Shown in pieces: positions 53,352 to 61,719 of a stretch of DNA of 64,000 nt. The DNA comes from Ilyomonas limi (lineage in GTDB: Bacteria > Bacteroidota > Bacteroidia > Chitinophagales > Chitinophagaceae). The DNA lies in assembly GCF_005233845.1 (NCBI RefSeq), contig NZ_SZQL01000015.1, positions 62,001 through 126,000 of the forward strand, given 5' to 3'. Made by a program: the position numbers and the translations under genes. The notes beneath the pieces are model-generated. The model ran no database searches and was not told where the DNA came from. It saw only the letters and a list, made by a program, of their open reading frames with translations. Every line of letters starts with the position of its first letter. Within the stretch, counting starts at the first letter, position 1.

Positions 53352-54227
53352 ATGAAACCCCTTTTTCACAAAGTACCCCTTGGCTTGCAAAGCTCTTTTG
53401 GCATTCGTCATGATATTCAACAATATTTTCCAACGCTATGGCATTTCCACCCCGAACTGGAATTGCATTACGTTATAAGAGGTGAAGGGCTTCGTTTTAT
53501 TGGTGATAATATCAGCAACTTTTCTGCCGGGGAAATTTTATTATTAGGAGAAAATTTACCCCATACCTGGAGATGCCGGGAAGCGTATTTTGAACAGAAC
53601 TGCGGGTTGCAGGTGGAAGCTATTGTACTGCATTTTTTACCTACTTGTTTAGGAGAAGATTTTTTGAAACTGCCGGAAGCTTATCTGATATCAAAATTGT
53701 TTGAAAAGGCAAAAAAGGGAATGCTTATCACGGGTAGAACAAAAGAAAAATTAGCCAAACTGATGTATGCAGCGTTGAAAGCTGTAAATCTTGACCGTAT
53801 TATTTTATTGCTTTCCATCATTAAAATTTTAGCAGAAACCAAGGACTTTACTTATATCGCTTCTGCACATGCATTTTATAAAACCAATGAAGCAGAAACG
53901 TTGCGGCTGAATAAAATTTACACGTACACATTGGCTAATTACAAAAAGAATATTTCATTGCATGAAATTTCAGGCATTGCCAATTTAAGCACTACGTCAT
54001 TTTGCCGTTACTTTAAACTGATGACCCAAAAAACATACAATGATTTTTTGGTTGAAATCAGGATCAGTCATGCCTGCCGGCATTTGATAGAAGACAGGCT
54101 TCCAACAGAACTTATTTGCTTTGAATGCGGATTTAATAATGTTTCAAATTTTTACCGGAGTTTTAAAAAGATAACGGCTATGACGCCTTTTGAATACAAA
54201 AGCAAATACCTGAAAAACAGTAATTGA
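53352..54227 (+). CDS. AraC-family regulator with cupin sensor domain
   Basis: A 291-residue regulator. The N-terminal cupin (residues ~15-110) shows WHFHPELELHYVIRGEG, FSAGEILLLGENLPHTW and a Cys-rich ECRxAY-like region. The C-terminal AraC HTH pair covers ~195-288: ISLHEISGIANLSTTSFCRY, and then ICFECGFNNVSNFYRSFKK with the signature TPFEYKSKY. It likely senses a sugar product and activates the adjacent minus-strand glycan locus. A potential ligand-binding His pair is seen in the cupin. Divergent from the aldolase gene with a 445-bp control region. Confidence 0.93.
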   Translation: MKPLFHKVPLGLQSSFGIRHDIQQYFPTLWHFHPELELHYVIRGEGLRFIGDNISNFSAGEILLLGENLPHTWRCREAYFEQNCGLQVEAIVLHFLPTCLGEDFLKLPEAYLISKLFEKAKKGMLITGRTKEKLAKLMYAALKAVNLDRIILLLSIIKILAETKDFTYIASAHAFYKTNEAETLRLNKIYTYTLANYKKNISLHEISGIANLSTTSFCRYFKLMTQKTYNDFLVEIRISHACRHLIEDRLPTELICFECGFNNVSNFYRSFKKITAMTPFEYKSKYLKNSN

Positions 54228-54424
54228 CCAAGCGGCCTGTTGAATGATTATAGAATATTCTAAAATTTCGAAGAGAATAGCTGTAACTAAGCATGGCTCG
54301 TTAAGCATACAATCAAAAGGGTGAATGAAGCAACTTCCACCTGTACAGTTTTTCCCAATAATGTCTGTTAACGATGGCAGTAAAAAGCAAGAAAAATTAA
54401 CACTTTTTGATATCTGAAAATAAA

Positions 54425-54457
54425 AAAGCCTTGTAAATCAACTATTTACAAGGCTTT
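54425..54457 (-). terminator. Intrinsic terminator of tRNA-Leu
   Basis: A perfect 14-bp inverted repeat, AAAGCCTTGTAAAT (54425-54438) and ATTTACAAGGCTTT (54444-54457), with a 5-base loop. On the minus strand it is followed by TTTATT and begins 5 bp after the tRNA 3' end. Confidence 0.85.
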
Positions 54458-54461
54458 GAGG

Positions 54462-54545
54462 TGCCCGGAACAGGAATCGAACCTGCACTCCCTTGCGAGA
54501 ACCAGATTTTGAGTCTGGCGCGTCTACCAATTCCGCCATCCGGGC
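54462..54545 (-). tRNA. tRNA-Leu (CAA)
   Basis: An 84-nt class II tRNA on the minus strand: acceptor GCCCGGA pairs with TCCGGGC, D-arm GGCGGAATTGGTAGACGC, anticodon stem-loop CCAGACTCAAAATCTGG with anticodon CAA, a variable arm TTCTCGCAAGGGAGT, T-arm GCAGGTTCGATTCCTGT. Discriminator A as expected for Leu. CCA not encoded. Confidence 0.96.
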
Positions 54546-54575
54546 TTTTCTGAATTGGGCTGCAATATTAGTATA

Positions 54576-55085
54576 TCAGTGCATACCTGCCAAAATACGT
54601 GTCAGGTATTTTTTCTTGTAATAATAATCTTTTACTTGCAGCAACTCTTCTTTGGCAGTAACACCTTCCTGATAATGCTCCACAATTTGCCGAACAGGTT
54701 CATATAAGTTTGATTGAATATCATAAATAGTAGATTGTATTTGCTGCAATGCCGTGGCATCTTCATCTATTTCAGCCTCTGCAATTTGCTCGTTCAGGTC
54801 CAGCATTGTTGCCAGAAAAGCACCCGGCAGTTGATTCTTTTCCTCTTCTTCCAGCAAGCCGTGCAGTTGAAGCACATATTTAATCGTTTCATCCGGCTGC
54901 TGCAATACTTTAAAAGCCCTGTTTATCAGCGATGATTTTTCCAGTGCTTGTATCTGCTCTTCCGCTGTAGCATTCGCAAAAAAATCCGGGTGGTAACGGC
55001 GGCTTAATTCATAAAACTTTTGTTTCACCTGCTGCACATCCGGCTTCATTGTAACAGGCATATTATAAAGCTCAAAATAATTCAT
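54576..55085 (-). CDS. hscB: Fe-S assembly co-chaperone HscB
   Basis: A 169-residue J-domain protein. The Met at 55085 begins MNYFELYNMPV, the standard HscB opening; the frame is open ten codons earlier but that extension is not family-like. The HPD motif is in RRYHPDFFANA at about residues 26-36. The C-terminal HSCB helical domain (LEEEEKNQLPGAFLATMLDL) binds the scaffold IscU. The protein stimulates HscA in Fe-S cluster transfer. It stands alone here, beside tRNA-Leu, without hscA in the window. Confidence 0.93.
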   Translation of the reverse strand: MNYFELYNMPVTMKPDVQQVKQKFYELSRRYHPDFFANATAEEQIQALEKSSLINRAFKVLQQPDETIKYVLQLHGLLEEEEKNQLPGAFLATMLDLNEQIAEAEIDEDATALQQIQSTIYDIQSNLYEPVRQIVEHYQEGVTAKEELLQVKDYYYKKKYLTRILAGMH

Positions 55086-55399
55086 TTCCTGCTTGCATTG
55101 CGGTACAAAGTTCACTCGTAATAGTGTAAATACGAAATGTAATTACCGGCAGCATTTATTTATTGCGCGCATTGCTAAACATACTGCTCCTACAGCACGC
55201 TGATTACTGTTTTTGTACTTTTTTACCTATTACCATTCCTGCTAAACTTTTCACAACGTACACCTTACATTTCATACTATACATAAAAAATCTTGTTTAC
55301 TCCTGTCTGCCAACAGGCAGGCCTGTGTTATAAACATTCCGGCTCACAACATTTCATCAATAACCTTTACCTTTCCATCCCATACCATATACACTTCCC
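55086..55399. other. Divergent spacer between hscB and the dehydrogenase gene
   Basis: About 314 bp with no gene. Contains CTGTCTGCCAACAGGCAGGCCTG near 55303-55325, where CTGCC and GGCAG form a short hairpin. Should hold both promoters. Confidence 0.45.
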
Positions 55400-56602
55400 A
55401 TGCTTACGATTGGCTTAATTAAAGAAGAAAAAATTCCTTCTGATAACCGCGTTGCACTTACGCCTGCACATTGCAAATGGTTGCTCACCAAAGTAGGTGG
55501 TTGCCGTATTGTAATAGAGCCATCTGAGAGCCGCTGCTTTGCCGATGAAGATTATGAAAGAGCCGGCGCTATTATTAGCAACAATTTAAGTGTGTGCGAT
55601 GTGTTGCTGGGTATAAAAGAAGTGCCGGTTGCCAAGTTAATCCCAAACAAAACCTACTTATTTTTTTCGCATACCAAAAAAGGGCAGCCTCACAATCAGC
55701 AACTCATGCACGCTATGATAGATAAAGGCATTACGCTGGTAGATTATGAATGCCTGGAGCATGAAGATGGACAGCGCATTATCGGCTTTGGCTTTTTTGC
55801 AGGTGTTGTAGGCGCACACAATGGCATGATGGCTTATGGCAACCGCACTAAAACATTTTCGCTTGGCCGCGTGTATCAAAATAAAGATTACCGGCATCTC
55901 ATCAATACGTATTTTGGACTGAAGTTACCCAACATTAAAATAACAGTTACCGGCAGCGGGCGCGTAGCGCACGGCATACTCGAAATTATGAACCTGATGG
56001 ATGTGCAGGAAGTGGAACCGGAAGAGTATCTGCAGCGCAGTTTCAACTATCCGGTATATGTGCACCTCAAAGGCGCCGACCTGTACATACACAAAAACAA
56101 GCGCACGTATCAACGCGCTGAGTTTCATGCCAATCCTGAAGAATATGAATGTCTTTTTGAGCCATATTGCGCCCACACCGATATACTGATGAACGGTATT
56201 TATTGGGATAAAAGAATACCGCGTCTTTTTGAGCCGGAAACCATGCAAAACAGCGATTTTAACATACAAACCATTGCAGATATTACCGATGATACAGGTG
56301 GCAGCATCCCCTGCAATCTGGGCGATGCAACTATTACAAACCCGGTATATGGGGTAGATAAAATGACGAATACCAAAACAGCACCCTATCTGCCCACCAG
56401 TGTAGATGTAGTGGCTGTAGGCAATCTGCCCAACGAACTGCCTTGCGATGCGAGCCGGTACTTTGGAGATCAACTCATAAAATATGTGTTAGAGGACATT
56501 CTTAAAAAAGAAAGCAGCAGCATGATAGAGCGGGCGACTATTTTAAGGAATGGATACCTTACCGAACGGTTCGGGTATTTGAAAGATTATGCAGCGCATT
56601 AA
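55400..56602 (+). CDS. Saccharopine/alanine dehydrogenase-family protein
   Basis: A 400-residue NAD(P)-dependent dehydrogenase of the AlaDH/PNT N-terminal superfamily, closest in look to saccharopine dehydrogenase (L-lysine forming). Seen: IGLIKEEKIPSDNRVALTP at the start, LFFSHTKKGQPHNQ (active-site Lys/His region, residues ~87-99), the nucleotide-binding GSGRVAHG at 185-192, and DITDDTGGSIP in the C-terminal half. The exact substrate is uncertain: lysine metabolism is likely by family but alanine or another amino acid cannot be excluded. Convergent with the next gene with a 7-bp gap. Confidence 0.85.
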   Translation: MLTIGLIKEEKIPSDNRVALTPAHCKWLLTKVGGCRIVIEPSESRCFADEDYERAGAIISNNLSVCDVLLGIKEVPVAKLIPNKTYLFFSHTKKGQPHNQQLMHAMIDKGITLVDYECLEHEDGQRIIGFGFFAGVVGAHNGMMAYGNRTKTFSLGRVYQNKDYRHLINTYFGLKLPNIKITVTGSGRVAHGILEIMNLMDVQEVEPEEYLQRSFNYPVYVHLKGADLYIHKNKRTYQRAEFHANPEEYECLFEPYCAHTDILMNGIYWDKRIPRLFEPETMQNSDFNIQTIADITDDTGGSIPCNLGDATITNPVYGVDKMTNTKTAPYLPTSVDVVAVGNLPNELPCDASRYFGDQLIKYVLEDILKKESSSMIERATILRNGYLTERFGYLKDYAAH

Positions 56603-56609
56603 ATTTTCT

Positions 56610-57335
56610 TTATAAATACAGGTAATAATCTTTCAGCAATGCAACAAACGCATCTGTATAACTTCCGGCTTTATCTTTTATTATTATGGTTGTTTGTTCA
56701 GGTTCTTTTTGTTCTCTTCCAAACAATAACATACTTCTGAATAAAGCGTGCGCAGGTGTTTGTTGTACCCATGTTTTTTGATGTAAATAAAACCCTTCCC
56801 TTTGTGCTAAACTTTCAAATACTGTTGTACGATGATAGGGAAGTAACACAGCAAAATGTCCCGTTACAGAAAGGTGCATTTGTATTGCAGCCAACAACTC
56901 TTCAAAACCAAGCTGATGACTGTGCAAAGCCACGTTGCGCTGTGCATTGTTGCTTGCCAGATCGTTTTGAAAAAACGGTGGGTTGGATACAATAAAATCG
57001 TACTGCAAGGAGGACGAAAAAGATTGTATAGGAGCATTAACAGCATGCAATTGCCCATGCCACGGCGAAGCGGCAAAGTTTTCACTTGCTTGCTTTGCTG
57101 CATCAGCATCTATTTCTGTAGCATGTATAATACTGTTACTTAATTGTTGTGCAAGCATCAATGATAACAAACCGGTGCCTGCGCCAATATCTAAAATAGA
57201 ATTGCTTTGCAGTTTTTTAGCGGCGATCTTATTTGCAGTCCATGCGCCAAACAGGCAGGCATCAGTACACACTTTCATAGCACAATGCTGCTGATATATT
57301 GTAAACTTTTTAAAGCGAAAAAAGTCATTAGGCAT
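56610..57335 (-). CDS. trmN6: tRNA1(Val) A37 N6-methyltransferase TrmN6-like
   Basis: A 241-residue SAM methyltransferase. Motif I is DIGAGTGLLSLMLAQ, the acidic end of beta 2 is ATEIDADA, and the N6-adenine motif is VSNPPFF. The N-terminus (FFRFKKFTIYQQHCAMKVCTDAC) matches the YfiC/TrmN6 family, which methylates A37 of tRNA-Val. Length is typical (~240). Divergent from the 57602 gene. No anomaly. Confidence 0.88.
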   Translation of the reverse strand: MPNDFFRFKKFTIYQQHCAMKVCTDACLFGAWTANKIAAKKLQSNSILDIGAGTGLLSLMLAQQLSNSIIHATEIDADAAKQASENFAASPWHGQLHAVNAPIQSFSSSLQYDFIVSNPPFFQNDLASNNAQRNVALHSHQLGFEELLAAIQMHLSVTGHFAVLLPYHRTTVFESLAQREGFYLHQKTWVQQTPAHALFRSMLLFGREQKEPEQTTIIIKDKAGSYTDAFVALLKDYYLYL

Positions 57336-57601
57336 ATTATTTCACCGAAAAGTTGTGAAGGCGCTAAGCTAATATATGAGGAGTAAAACGGAGTAATTTA
57401 AAAATTTAGCTGGTTTATTTAAGTTGTTTATTGTATAAAAATAAATGACCCTTTAAAGTTAAACGATTGCTTTTGAGGTTTAAACCAAAAACTAAACAGA
57501 GACTATATTTGCTGCTTATATTCACAATTGACCATTCGCAATTCACCGCTCCTCATTTCATCAACATTACTTACATTCGGCACACTTAAATCCTTACACT
57601 G

Positions 57602-58333
57602 ATGAAAGTGTTGTTATTTACAATCTATAATTTGCTTTTTTGCTTATCCATCATACATGCGCAATCGTATGAATACATGTATAAAAAACAACCCGCAAAT
57701 GATTCTACCATCAACATCAAAACCTATAATAATCAACATCTAAATGCCTATGCAGATAGTACAGACACCTCCAAAGTAATTGGCTTTGCAATAGCACCGT
57801 TATATAAAAAGCAACCCGAAAGTCCGCTTGGAAATTTAATGGCAGATTGTATGAAATTGTATGCAGAAAAACTATACAACAAAAATGTGGATGCGGCTTT
57901 TGTAAACTTTAGTGGTATGCGCGCTTATATACCTAAAGGTGATATTACCATTGGAACGATTTTTAAAGTAATGCCGTATGATAATAAGATAGTTTTACTC
58001 TCTATACAAGGTAATATATTCCGGCAGTTTTTAGATCATCAGGCAAGCCTTGGCGGCTGGCCTTGCTCTGGCATCAGCATGACTATTAAAGATAAGCAAG
58101 CCATTGACATTCAGATAAATAATCAACCATTAGAAGATACAAAAACATATACTGTTGCGGTAGCCGATTATATAGCCAATGGCGGCAATCAATGTACTAT
58201 GTTCAAAGGCTTGCTGCAGCTCAATAAGAATCATTTATTTCGTACTGCTTTGATAGACTATATTGCCTCTTTTACAAAAGCAGGTAAACCTGTAACAGCC
58301 ACCATAGAAAATCGCATTGTTTATAGAAATTAA
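57602..58333 (+). CDS. 5'-nucleotidase C-terminal domain protein (lone)
   Basis: A 243-residue protein with a signal peptide (LFTIYNLLFCLSIIHAQS) and only the C-terminal, substrate-binding domain of UshA-type 5'-nucleotidases: SPLGNLMADCMKLYAEKLY, AAFVNFSGMRAYIPKGDIT, FKVMPYDNKIVLLSIQGN, VAVADYIANGGNQCTMF. The metal-binding phosphoesterase half is absent. In many Bacteroidota this domain is encoded next to a separate metallophosphatase gene; here none follows, since the next gene is dnaA after ~420 bp. It may act with a phosphatase encoded elsewhere, or the partner has been lost. Confidence 0.88.
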   Translation: MKVLLFTIYNLLFCLSIIHAQSYEYMYKKQPANDSTINIKTYNNQHLNAYADSTDTSKVIGFAIAPLYKKQPESPLGNLMADCMKLYAEKLYNKNVDAAFVNFSGMRAYIPKGDITIGTIFKVMPYDNKIVLLSIQGNIFRQFLDHQASLGGWPCSGISMTIKDKQAIDIQINNQPLEDTKTYTVAVADYIANGGNQCTMFKGLLQLNKNHLFRTALIDYIASFTKAGKPVTATIENRIVYRN

Positions 58334-58754
58334 TAAAAAAAAAATTTATAAACATTGCATCAATTTTCCCATTAAAATACAGGTAGCTGCCAATTTTTCA
58401 GCATACCGCAAGCAAATATTTTTTTTATATTTGATGACTTGCGAATTCCCCACTACATCTTCTAAAAACGATTGTATGCTATTTGCCAAAACACATATAA
58501 AACATTCTTCTGTACACTCCAAAAAACAATCTTGTACAAATAAGCTGTATGTTTTTGTATATCCCGCGTTAAAAAAAATTTTGCCATTACCTGCAACTCC
58601 CTATTGAGGAAAAATTGGCTGATTAAAAAATTTTTTTTTCAACAAAAAGGTAGAAATTCGTCCTCCTGTCCTAATTTTTTTTCATACACAACAATGAAAC
58701 GTTGGGACCTTACGAAATAGATTTCTTTAACTCTATAAACCGATATTGCCTATT
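58334..58754. other. AT-rich leader region before dnaA
   Basis: About 420 bp with several A/T runs (AAAAAAAAAATTTATAA near 58336, GATTAAAAAATTTTTTTTTC near 58621) and no convincing gene. I found no cluster of TTATCCACA-type DnaA boxes, so an origin cannot be claimed. The dnaA promoter should lie here. Confidence 0.5.
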
Positions 58755-60185
58755 ATGCTATTAACCGCCGAATCCGTTTGGACTAATTGCTTGCAGATAA
58801 TTAAGGATATTGTAGAGTGGCAGCACTACAAAACATGGTTCGAGCCCATTAAGGCCGTCGAACTAAAGGGAAATGTGTTGCTAATACAGGTACCCAGCCA
58901 GTTTTTTTATGAGTACTTAGAGGAGCACTACATTAATCTGCTGGCAAAAATACTGAAGCGTGAGCTGGGCAAAGATGCCCGGCTGGAATACCGTATTATG
59001 GTAGACAGCGGCAATAATGGTCGCAATGGCTCGATGGATATTGCCGCGAGCAATGGTAAAGTATATGTAAATAATGAAATGGAATTTCCACTGGTAATTA
59101 ATAACCCCGTTAAGAATCCTTTTGTGATTCCGGGATTAAAAAAAGTGCAGATAGATCCGCAACTCAATCCGGCTTATACCTTCGACTCATTGATAGAAGG
59201 CGATTGCAACAGGGTAGCGCGGCGTGCCGGTAAAACGGTAGCCGAAAAGCCCGGTGCCAGTTCCTTCAATCCGCTGGTTATTTATGGTGGTGTGGGTTTG
59301 GGCAAAACGCATTTGGCGCAATGTATTGGCAACGAAGTAAAACGTCTGCATCCCAACAAAGTAGTATTGTATGTAAGCAGTGAGAAATTTATCAACCAGT
59401 TTCAGGATCACAGCCGTAACAATGCTATTAACGACTTTATTCATTTCTACCAGTTAATAGATGTGTTGATTATTGATGATGTTCAATTCTTCAACCGTGC
59501 CGAAAGAAGCCAGGATGCTTTCTTTGCTATATTCAATCATTTGCACCAAAGCGGTAAACAACTCGTGCTTACATCAGACAAAGCCCCCAAAGATCTTGAC
59601 GGTTTGCAGGAGCGTTTGCTCAGCCGTTTTCGCTGGGGCTTAAGTGCCGACCTGATGATGCCCGACTACGAAACGCGTATAGAGATACTGGAACGCAAAA
59701 TGAAGATTGATGGCTGCGATATGCCCAAAGAAGTAGTGAAATATGTAGCCTACAACATCAGCACCAATGTACGCGAGCTGGAAGGTGCGTTAATATCGTT
59801 GCTGGCGCAATCATCGCTCAATAAGCGCGACATAGATGTAGAACTAGCCAAGAAAGTGCTGCGCAATTTTGTGAAAACGAGCAGTAAAGAAATCACTATT
59901 GATATTATACAAAAAATGGTGTGCGAATATTTTGATGTGCCATACGATAAATTGCTGCAAAAAACCCGCAAGCGCGAGATTGTGCAGGCACGGCAAATTA
60001 CTATGTACCTCGCCAAATCATTTACCAAAAATTCGCTCAAAACCATTGGCGAACATTTTGGTGGTCGCGACCATACCACCGTTATCCACAGTTGTCAAAC
60101 CGTAAAAGACCTGATGGATACAGATAGTTTGTTTAAAGAAAATGTAATAGAGCTTACGCAAAAAGTACAGCTTGCCTCTATGTAA
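58755..60185 (+). CDS. dnaA: Chromosomal replication initiator DnaA
   Basis: A 476-residue DnaA. Domain I is WTNCLQIIKDIVEWQHYKTWF; domain III has Walker A GGVGLGKTHL, Walker B VLIIDDVQFF and the sensor motif LTSDKAPKDL; domain IV ends with the DNA-binding signature GGRDHTTVIHS. The reading frame can begin at a TTG at 58746, but the ATG at 58755 gives the usual MLLTAESVW-type start. It unwinds oriC and binds DnaA boxes. A strong terminator follows. Confidence 0.97.
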   Translation: MLLTAESVWTNCLQIIKDIVEWQHYKTWFEPIKAVELKGNVLLIQVPSQFFYEYLEEHYINLLAKILKRELGKDARLEYRIMVDSGNNGRNGSMDIAASNGKVYVNNEMEFPLVINNPVKNPFVIPGLKKVQIDPQLNPAYTFDSLIEGDCNRVARRAGKTVAEKPGASSFNPLVIYGGVGLGKTHLAQCIGNEVKRLHPNKVVLYVSSEKFINQFQDHSRNNAINDFIHFYQLIDVLIIDDVQFFNRAERSQDAFFAIFNHLHQSGKQLVLTSDKAPKDLDGLQERLLSRFRWGLSADLMMPDYETRIEILERKMKIDGCDMPKEVVKYVAYNISTNVRELEGALISLLAQSSLNKRDIDVELAKKVLRNFVKTSSKEITIDIIQKMVCEYFDVPYDKLLQKTRKREIVQARQITMYLAKSFTKNSLKTIGEHFGGRDHTTVIHSCQTVKDLMDTDSLFKENVIELTQKVQLASM

Positions 60186-60220
60186 GATACTTACTACACC
60201 TACAACCAAACAACTTTTTC

Positions 60221-60248
60221 AAAAGCCCCGCCCGCATGCGGGGCTTTT
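60221..60248 (+). terminator. Intrinsic terminator of dnaA
   Basis: AAAAGCCCCGC (60221-60231) pairs with GCGGGGCTTTT (60238-60248) around CCGCAT, followed by GCTTTG. It lies 36 bp past the dnaA stop and is nearly symmetric, so it may also act from the right. Confidence 0.85.
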
Positions 60249-60381
60249 GCTTTGTAATGTTACAAGCTATATAGTGTTGCTATAAAGCTTCGGTTGCAGC
60301 CAGTGGTGCTAAAGATGCCACCGCATACTTCCACCGCGCAATAAAAACTGAGCATTTATTTGTATGAGCGTCTGAAAATAA

Positions 60382-60409
60382 AAAACCTCTTCAATATTGA
60401 AGAGGTTTT
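60382..60409 (-). terminator. Intrinsic terminator of tRNA-Pro
   Basis: AAAACCTCTTCAAT (60382-60395) with ATTGAAGAGGTTTT (60396-60409), a near-perfect inverted repeat directly behind the tRNA-Pro 3' end on the minus strand. It is followed on that strand by TTATTTTC. Confidence 0.8.
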
Positions 60410-60410
60410 G

Positions 60411-60484
60411 TCGGGGCGGCAGGATTCGAACCTACGACCTCCTGGTCCCAAACCAGGCGCGATACCGGGCTACGCTACGCCCCG
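60411..60484 (-). tRNA. tRNA-Pro (TGG)
   Basis: A 74-nt minus-strand cloverleaf: acceptor CGGGGCG pairs with CGCCCCG, D-arm AGCGTAGCCCGGTATCGC, anticodon stem-loop CCTGGTTTGGGACCAGG with anticodon TGG, T-arm GTAGGTTCGAATCCTGC. Discriminator A, as expected for Pro. Its terminator follows at once. It lies 18 bp from tRNA-Ser and is probably co-transcribed with it. Confidence 0.96.
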
Positions 60485-60502
60485 AAGAAAATGATTAATG
60501 AG

Positions 60503-60591
60503 CGGTGAGGGAGGGATTCGAACCCTCGGTACAGAGTTACCCGTACGGCAGTTTAGCAAACTACTGATTTAAGCCACTCATCCACCTCACC
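60503..60591 (-). tRNA. tRNA-Ser (GCT)
   Basis: An 89-nt class II tRNA on the minus strand: acceptor GGTGAGG pairs with CCTCACC, anticodon stem-loop GTAGTTTGCTAAACTGC with anticodon GCT (reads AGC/AGT), long variable arm CGTACGGGTAACTCTGTACCG, given in short as CGTACGG...TGTACCG, T-arm GAGGGTTCGAATCCCTC, discriminator G as expected for Ser. It precedes tRNA-Pro in the same direction. Confidence 0.96.
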
Positions 60592-60699
60592 GTTTCTCAC
60601 ACTCTATTTAGGGGCTGCAAAAATAGGAGTATGACTGTGAAATGCCAAATGAAAATTGAACAGAATTGTAAGAGACTTTATTTTTATATATCTTAACAA

Positions 60700-60727
60700 A
60701 AAACCTCTCCGGTAGCGGCGAGGTTTT
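60700..60727 (-). terminator. Intrinsic terminator of the small membrane protein gene
   Basis: AAAACCTC (60700-60707) and GAGGTTTT (60720-60727) form a hairpin around a GC-rich loop; on the minus strand it is followed by TTTTTTGTTAAG. It lies ~80 bp past the stop of the 60808-61062 gene. Confidence 0.75.
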
Positions 60728-60807
60728 ATAAAAGTATAACAGTATAAAATATAATAGTGCAGGAATAATACTGCGGGTAAATAATTTTAAACGTATATAA
60801 AACTAAC

Positions 60808-61062
60808 TTATGCACCCATATACATGGCCAATGCAATTGGAAGTGCGATAATAATGCCACCAAAAACAATACGTTTGATAATATTCATTTTGTGGTTGAC
60901 AATTAGCGTATCAATACATAAGAACCAGGCAAGCACAATACCGGTAACGCCTGCCAGCACAATGAGGCTTTTAAATACAATACCAATAATCATTAACGAT
61001 AAACTTACAAACAATAGTGCAAGCGGAGCAATATCTTGCCGCGTCAGGTCGAGCTTCTTCAT
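60808..61062 (-). CDS. Small membrane protein, unknown
   Basis: An 84-residue protein with about three transmembrane helices (IAPLALLFVSLSLMIIGIVF, LIVLAGVTGIVLAWFLCIDT, IVFGGIIIALPIALAMYMG) and a charged N-terminus (MKKLDLTRQD). No family recognised. Small proteins of this form are common near conserved genes in Bacteroidota. It has its own terminator at 60700-60727 and is a single-gene unit. Confidence 0.7.
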   Translation of the reverse strand: MKKLDLTRQDIAPLALLFVSLSLMIIGIVFKSLIVLAGVTGIVLAWFLCIDTLIVNHKMNIIKRIVFGGIIIALPIALAMYMGA

Positions 61063-61719
61063 ATCCTGTATTTTATGGGATTTTCATGTATAAATTCCTG
61101 ATAGGTTTAGTAAAATTTTATGCCAAATATTCCCGATATAACAGTCCGTTCTGTTAATTAATATGTACAACTGCTTGATAGTAAACCAAAAGAATGGATA
61201 AAAAAATTTCTAACAAGTTTTATGATCAACTCCTTCCTTTTCACATTCTATTCATTGATTAATGAAAATGGACATTATTATTTTCATTAATCAAATGTAT
61301 TTCAATAAAAAAGGAGGTTGCCACACTGTAGAAAACCGGTGTGGCACTTTTTTCTTATCTACAGTTTAAATAAGTTGTATTAAATAAGTTATTATAAATA
61401 TGCTAAAACTTATAGCATTAAACACCACTCTTTTATCCTCTACATGCCTTTGCATTGCTCTTAGCCATCGTTATTTGCAGGAAATATTAAACAACTTTAT
61501 TGCGAGCGAAACAATCTGTATGCTGGTAAAAGTGGAATTAATGATAGCATTAGTATCTTTTCAATAAAAATACTGCTCTAATTTTCCTATCATCTTTTTC
61601 TATACCTGTGATGTTTCTCACCGGTAAATACTTGCTGGCTGGTAAAGAACATCAATAGCAGCAATAATTTATTTGTCATAAAAGCTGTTGTACTTTCACC
61701 TCATACAACTACTGCCGGC
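61063..61719. other. Long spacer with a 15-bp palindrome and a hairpin
   Basis: About 657 bp without a standard gene. It contains a perfect 15-bp inverted repeat TTGATTAATGAAAAT (61255-61269) and ATTTTCATTAATCAA (61280-61294) with a 10-base loop, then a second hairpin TGCCACAC (61319-61326) and GTGTGGCA (61339-61346) followed by CTTTTTTC, terminator-like on the plus strand. A 33-codon frame (61268-61369, beginning MDIIIFINQMYFNKKGG) covers this interval. It could be a small RNA or an attenuated peptide, but evidence is thin. Confidence 0.5.

Noticed and set aside
58317-58607. 96-codon frame overlapping the end of the 5'-nucleotidase-domain gene
   Set aside because: Overlaps the real gene in another frame, and is Lys/Phe/Ser-rich as expected of random AT-rich sequence.
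58334-58754. AT-rich region before dnaA as a possible oriC
   Set aside because: No DnaA-box cluster or clear unwinding element; AT runs alone are common in this genome.
60070-60081. TTATCCACA, a perfect DnaA box, near the dnaA 3' end
   Set aside because: It encodes the conserved TVIHS of DnaA domain IV, so it is explained by coding; no cluster of boxes was found to support an origin.
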